From positions 1-26,553 of the forward strand of contig CAJUAE010000044.1 in assembly GCA_910583965.1 (NCBI GenBank): 26,553 nt of DNA, given 5' to 3'. The translations under genes and the position numbers were made by a program. Below, in pieces: positions 23,908-26,553 of the stretch (its first letter is position 1; each line of letters starts with the position of its first letter). The notes below the pieces were generated by a model. The model saw nothing but the letters and a program-made list of their open reading frames with translations, ran no database searches and was not told the origin of the DNA. Source of the stretch: an uncultured Lachnospiraceae bacterium (GTDB lineage Bacteria; Bacillota; Clostridia; Lachnospirales; Lachnospiraceae).

Positions 23908-24426
23908 ATGAAGCTTTCAACAAGAGAAATCGTTGTATTTGCAATGTTAGGGTCCGTTATGTATGCATCCAAACTTTTGATGGAATTTGCGCCAAATATT
24001 CATTTACTTGGCACATTTATTGTCGCTTTTACTGTTGTCTATCGCAAGAAAGCGTTATACCCAATTTACATCTATGTGCTTTTGACAGGAATATTTTATG
24101 GATTTGCGACATGGTGGATACCATATCTGTACCTATGGACGGTTCTTTGGGGAGCTGTTATGCTTCTTCCGACAAAGATCCCCCCCAAATTCCAACCACT
24201 TTTGTACATGACAATCTGTGCCGCACATGGCTTTTTATATGGAACATTGTATGCACCTGCGCAGGCACTTTTATATGGATTAAGCTTTAAAGGAATGGTT
24301 GCTTGGATTATTGCTGGTTTTCCTTTTGATTGTATTCATGGTGTCAGCAATTTCTTCTGTGGAATCCTAATTGTTCCCATTATTAAAACATTGCGGTTTG
24401 CAGAACGCAGCATGGGAAAGTTTTAA
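23908..24426 (+). CDS. ECF transporter S component, predicted corrinoid-specific
   Basis: 172-residue membrane protein with about six hydrophobic helices. The layout (short basic start MKLSTREIVVFAMLGSVMYA, aromatic-rich loops such as YGFATWWIPYLYLW, and a late amphipathic GFPFDCIHGVSNFFCG) fits substrate-binding S components of energy-coupling-factor vitamin transporters. No ATPase or EcfT gene is nearby, so it would use a shared EcfAAT module encoded elsewhere. Substrate is inferred from the B12 riboswitch and the transcobalamin-like lipoprotein; cobalamin, cobinamide or another B12 precursor are all possible. It starts two bases after the lipoprotein stop with almost no ribosome site, implying translational coupling. 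The stop lies in the loop of its own terminator. Confidence 0.78.
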   Translation: MKLSTREIVVFAMLGSVMYASKLLMEFAPNIHLLGTFIVAFTVVYRKKALYPIYIYVLLTGIFYGFATWWIPYLYLWTVLWGAVMLLPTKIPPKFQPLLYMTICAAHGFLYGTLYAPAQALLYGLSFKGMVAWIIAGFPFDCIHGVSNFFCGILIVPIIKTLRFAERSMGKF

Positions 24427-24448
24427 TTTTCCCATGCTTACTTTTTCT
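24409..24448 (+). terminator. Terminator at the end of the corrinoid operon
   Basis: AGCATGGGAAA (24409-24419) pairs perfectly with 24428-24438, followed by TACTTTTTCT. The left arm is coding and the TAA stop (24424-24426) is in the 8-base loop. Confidence 0.85.
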
Positions 24449-24708
24449 ATACAGACTCATTCAGAAGAAATATACCACTATGGCAGCACAATGAGTCATA
24501 CAGCAAGTAGAAAATTTCTACCCAGTTATACGCAGACACAAGTAGGAATTATGCAGCTAAAACCACTCACATCCAACACATAAGTGAGAGAAGTAACTTT
24601 TCTTTCCTTAATCAAAAAACAAAATGAAATAAATTCCTAAAAGAAAAATCAAGAAAATACTTGAAAAAACTTAAAAATCACGTAAGATATAAGTATCTAT
24701 TTATTTTA
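24449..24708. other. Non-coding region upstream of the chemoreceptor
   Basis: No gene is supported. It contains a near-palindrome GTAGAAAATTTCTAC (about 24509-24523), a small CTCAC/GTGAG hairpin near 24569-24589, and then a very A-rich stretch. Promoter-like pieces (TTGAAA at 24661, TATAAG near 24688) have a 21-base spacer, too long for a confident call. Confidence 0.4.
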
Positions 24709-24761
24709 TTGCAGGTATGTAAATCGGTTCTATGTCAGCAGAACTGATTTGCACACCGCAA
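24709..24761 (+). promoter_or_regulatory. Long leader stem-loop upstream of the chemoreceptor
   Basis: TTGC (24709-24712), one bulged A, then GGTATGTAAATCGGTTCT (24714-24731) pair with AGAACTGATTTGCACACC (24740-24757) and GCAA (24758-24761) around an 8-base loop. That is 22 pairs, including two G-U wobbles and one A-C mismatch. The wobbles favour an RNA-level structure. No T-run follows, so it is not a standard terminator. Confidence 0.65.
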
Positions 24762-24784
24762 CAAGAATGTCAATAGCATTCTTG
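24762..24784 (+). promoter_or_regulatory. Second leader hairpin next to the chemoreceptor start
   Basis: CAAGAATG (24762-24769) and CATTCTTG (24777-24784) form a perfect 8-bp stem with a 7-base loop. It directly abuts the larger hairpin and lies about 24 bases before the ribosome site (GAGG). Confidence 0.55.
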
Positions 24785-24819
24785 GAAAAGAATTATAATA
24801 AAGAAATGAGGATACAGAA

Positions 24820-26175
24820 ATGTTCAACAAAAAACGCAAATCCGTTCTTATGAAAGCCGTATCGGAATTAAAAAGAGCCGACTTTTCTGGAGAGCCCGAA
24901 TTAAATAATATATACAACCGATTATCTGACGGCAGAAAACAGTTTGCAGATGTATTTGACAAAAATATAAACGCAGTTATGCACATTAGTTCGCTTGATC
25001 TAACTATGCAGTACCAGACACAGAAAATTGTTGATATCTCCAAAAAAATTGCAAAGGCGACAGAGACAATTTTTGGAACAACTACTGGAAGCACCAACAA
25101 TCCACAAGAAGAACTGACCAACACCATCATTCAAATCTCTGGTGAGACAGACGAAGTCTACAAAAAAATTGAAGAAGGCCAAGAGGAACTAACTGCCATT
25201 AAAGAACTCTCTGCTCAGACAATTCTCTCTGCCAGTGAAATGCAAGAAGATATGGATAAATTGGTCAATATTATTGCACACATCAGTTCTATTCTCTCTG
25301 GTATTGATACCATATCGCTCCAGACAAACCTACTTGCCTTAAACGCTTCTGTGGAGGCAGCAAGGGCAGGAGAAGCTGGCAAGGGATTTGCTGTTGTTGC
25401 AGGCGAAATTCGGGAACTTGCAGAGGAAACACAGAAACTTACAAAAGATATGGGCACATTTGTAGAAAATATGAAACTTGCTTCCAAAAAGAGCGTACAA
25501 AGTTCCACAAGTACGATTCACTCTCTAAATTCTATGGCTGACAAAATTTCCAATGTCTGGGAATTAAATGACGAAAGCAAATGTCATGTGTCACAGATTA
25601 ATGACTCCATAAGCTCAATGGCATCTGTCAGTGAAGAAATTAGCAGTTCCATGACAGAAATGGAAAATCAGCTTAACGATAGTACTGATTTTATGCGTAA
25701 TGTTGGTCGTGATTTAAGATATGCAATTGAGCCAGTTGTCAATATTGAAAAAACGCTTGATGAATCTGTTAAAAAAATGGGTCACATGGCAAAAGATGCG
25801 TTTTATCATATTGAGAATCAAGAATTTATTCAATATATGCATACTGCTATCTCCTCTCACCAAACATGGCTAAACAACCTTAAAAAGATTGTGGATAGCC
25901 GTAATGTCACTCCATTACAGCTAGATTCCTCAAAATGTGGATTTGGTCACTTTTACTATGCTGTCACTCCTGATATTCCTGGTGTTCTCCCTATCTGGGA
26001 AGAACTTGGCAACAAGCACAGAAAATTCCATACATATGGCCAGACAGTCATCAATGCAATCAACAATCAGGAATACGGAAAAGCAATGCATGTTTATCGA
26101 GAAGCATTAAATTATTCTGAAGAACTAATTGCAGACATGGAAAAGATTATTCAACTAGCTGAAACTTCTGCGTAG
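24820..26175 (+). CDS. Soluble methyl-accepting chemotaxis protein with C-terminal CZB domain
   Basis: Predicted cytoplasmic chemoreceptor, 451 residues, with no membrane helix or periplasmic sensor. An N-terminal helical region (about 1-110) leads into the signalling coiled coil. Its hairpin tip is LQTNLLALNASVEAARAG followed by GKGFAVVAGEIRELAEE, which would contact CheA and CheW. The C-terminal part (about 335-445) is a chemoreceptor zinc-binding domain with the 3His/1Cys set His347, Cys373 (KCGFGHFYY), His400 and His404. CZB domains sense zinc or, through the zinc-thiolate, oxidants such as HOCl. ATG 24820 has GAGG eight bases upstream. It implies a chemotaxis system encoded elsewhere. 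Confidence 0.93.
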   Translation: MFNKKRKSVLMKAVSELKRADFSGEPELNNIYNRLSDGRKQFADVFDKNINAVMHISSLDLTMQYQTQKIVDISKKIAKATETIFGTTTGSTNNPQEELTNTIIQISGETDEVYKKIEEGQEELTAIKELSAQTILSASEMQEDMDKLVNIIAHISSILSGIDTISLQTNLLALNASVEAARAGEAGKGFAVVAGEIRELAEETQKLTKDMGTFVENMKLASKKSVQSSTSTIHSLNSMADKISNVWELNDESKCHVSQINDSISSMASVSEEISSSMTEMENQLNDSTDFMRNVGRDLRYAIEPVVNIEKTLDESVKKMGHMAKDAFYHIENQEFIQYMHTAISSHQTWLNNLKKIVDSRNVTPLQLDSSKCGFGHFYYAVTPDIPGVLPIWEELGNKHRKFHTYGQTVINAINNQEYGKAMHVYREALNYSEELIADMEKIIQLAETSA

Positions 26176-26198
26176 AACTTAGATTTGTTTACGCACAT

Positions 26199-26228
26199 AG
26201 GCGCCCGTCAACAAACTGATGGACGCCT
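26199..26228 (+). terminator. Terminator after the chemoreceptor
   Basis: AGGCGCCCGTCA (26199-26210) pairs with TGATGGACGCCT (26217-26228) with one mismatch and one G-U pair, around a 6-base loop. A weak, interrupted T-run follows (TACTTAATTTGTTTT). Confidence 0.65.
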
Positions 26229-26241
26229 TACTTAATTTGTT

Positions 26242-26397
26242 TTATTTCGCAGAAAAAAGCTCTTTTCCTACAAAACATAATGGACAGACAAAATCTTCTG
26301 GTACATCTTCCCATTTTGTTCCTGGCGCAATTCCGCCTTCTGGATAGCCTTCATCCTCGTCGTATACCCAATCGCAGACATCACATATATATTTCAT
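26242..26397 (-). CDS. Rubredoxin
   Basis: 51-residue iron-binding electron carrier, typical of anaerobes, where it feeds oxygen- and peroxide-reducing enzymes. The iron ligands are Cys5-x2-Cys8 and Cys38-x2-Cys41. GYPEGGIAPGTKWEDVPEDF between them is the normal rubredoxin middle. The glycine that normally follows each Cys pair is missing: Asp9 (CDVCDW) and Phe42 (CPLCFVGKELF) stand there. ATG 26397 has GAGAGG about ten bases upstream. It is transcribed toward the chemoreceptor. The gene upstream runs off the window, so its partner is not visible. Confidence 0.93.
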   Translation of the reverse strand: MKYICDVCDWVYDEDEGYPEGGIAPGTKWEDVPEDFVCPLCFVGKELFSAK

Positions 26398-26497
26398 CGC
26401 TTTATTCCTCTCATTCTACTGTTTTTCGTAGTATAACCAGAATTCGCATTTCTCATACTTATTTCTGAAATGCCAGAAAACCAACTGTATATTCACA

Positions 26498-26553
26498 CTA
26501 ATCCCCCATGCCGCCTTTTGGTGGCTCAAATAGAAATGAAAAACGCTGTCCTT
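26498..26553 (-). CDS. Possible C-terminal tail of an unknown gene (partial)
   Basis: A minus-strand frame open from the window edge reads RFSFLFEPPKGGMGD and stops with TAG at 26498-26500. It looks like a natural protein end but is too short to identify. A second frame stays open to a TAG at about 26415, 13 bases before the rubredoxin ribosome site, and is the alternative. Only one can be real. Confidence 0.3.
   Translation of the reverse strand, partial: GQRFSFLFEPPKGGMGD

Noticed and set aside
24762..24784. Perfect 8-bp hairpin as a transcription terminator
   Set aside because: No T-run follows on either strand.
24709..24819. c-di-GMP (GEMM) riboswitch upstream of the chemoreceptor
   Set aside because: The conserved GGACGCAAAG-type core and paired arms are not present; only simple hairpins are seen.
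1..26553. tRNA, rRNA or CRISPR arrays
   Set aside because: No cloverleaf-like 3' CCA units, rRNA sequence or regularly spaced direct repeats were seen on either strand.

Overview
The window looks like a chromosomal segment of an AT-rich, low-GC Gram-positive anaerobe. It is most likely a spore-forming member of the Clostridia, probably Lachnospiraceae. This is inferred from core-gene synteny (nudF-spoIIM-xerD, yicC-remA-rpoZ, pgsA next to recA-recX-rny), strong Shine-Dalgarno sites, GAAC-N4-GTTT LexA boxes, sporulation genes, rubredoxin and a B12-regulated ECF component. Genus cannot be set from this sequence alone.

Layout: 1-200 holds the start of a broken phage-type integrase gene behind an 11-bp tandem repeat. 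312-3731 (minus) is the glycolysis block gap, pgk, tpiA; gap has its own terminator and pgk its own promoter. 4087-4902 (plus) is a PHP-family phosphatase facing mnmA (4921-5994, minus). mnmA shares a divergent promoter region with a SpoVB-like flippase (6112-7479), which is followed by a DAHP synthase (7571-8599). A 146-bp structured inverted-repeat element lies between the DAHP synthase and xerD.

8842-18405 (minus) is housekeeping: nudF-spoIIM-xerD; rny with its own promoter; recA-recX under an SOS promoter with two LexA boxes; and a yicC-remA-rpoZ-rimO-pgsA operon from one near-consensus promoter. In Bacillus, gmk lies between remA and rpoZ and cinA between pgsA and recA; both are absent here.

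18728-26175 (plus) is the accessory part. An LTA-synthase-family sulfatase fold enzyme is paired with a YfhO-family membrane protein, suggesting polyglycerolphosphate polymer synthesis plus sugar decoration. A cobalamin riboswitch then precedes a lipoprotein with a transcobalamin-like (DUF4430) domain and an ECF S component, read here as a corrinoid-capture and uptake pair. A soluble chemoreceptor with a zinc-binding CZB domain follows, behind a leader with two strong hairpins. A small rubredoxin (minus) and the tail of an unknown gene close the window.

The most interesting items are the riboswitch/transcobalamin-like lipoprotein/ECF unit, the structured elements at 8681-8826, 18428-18499 and 24709-24784, the XerD lacking its usual catalytic lysine, and the rubredoxin lacking both knuckle glycines.
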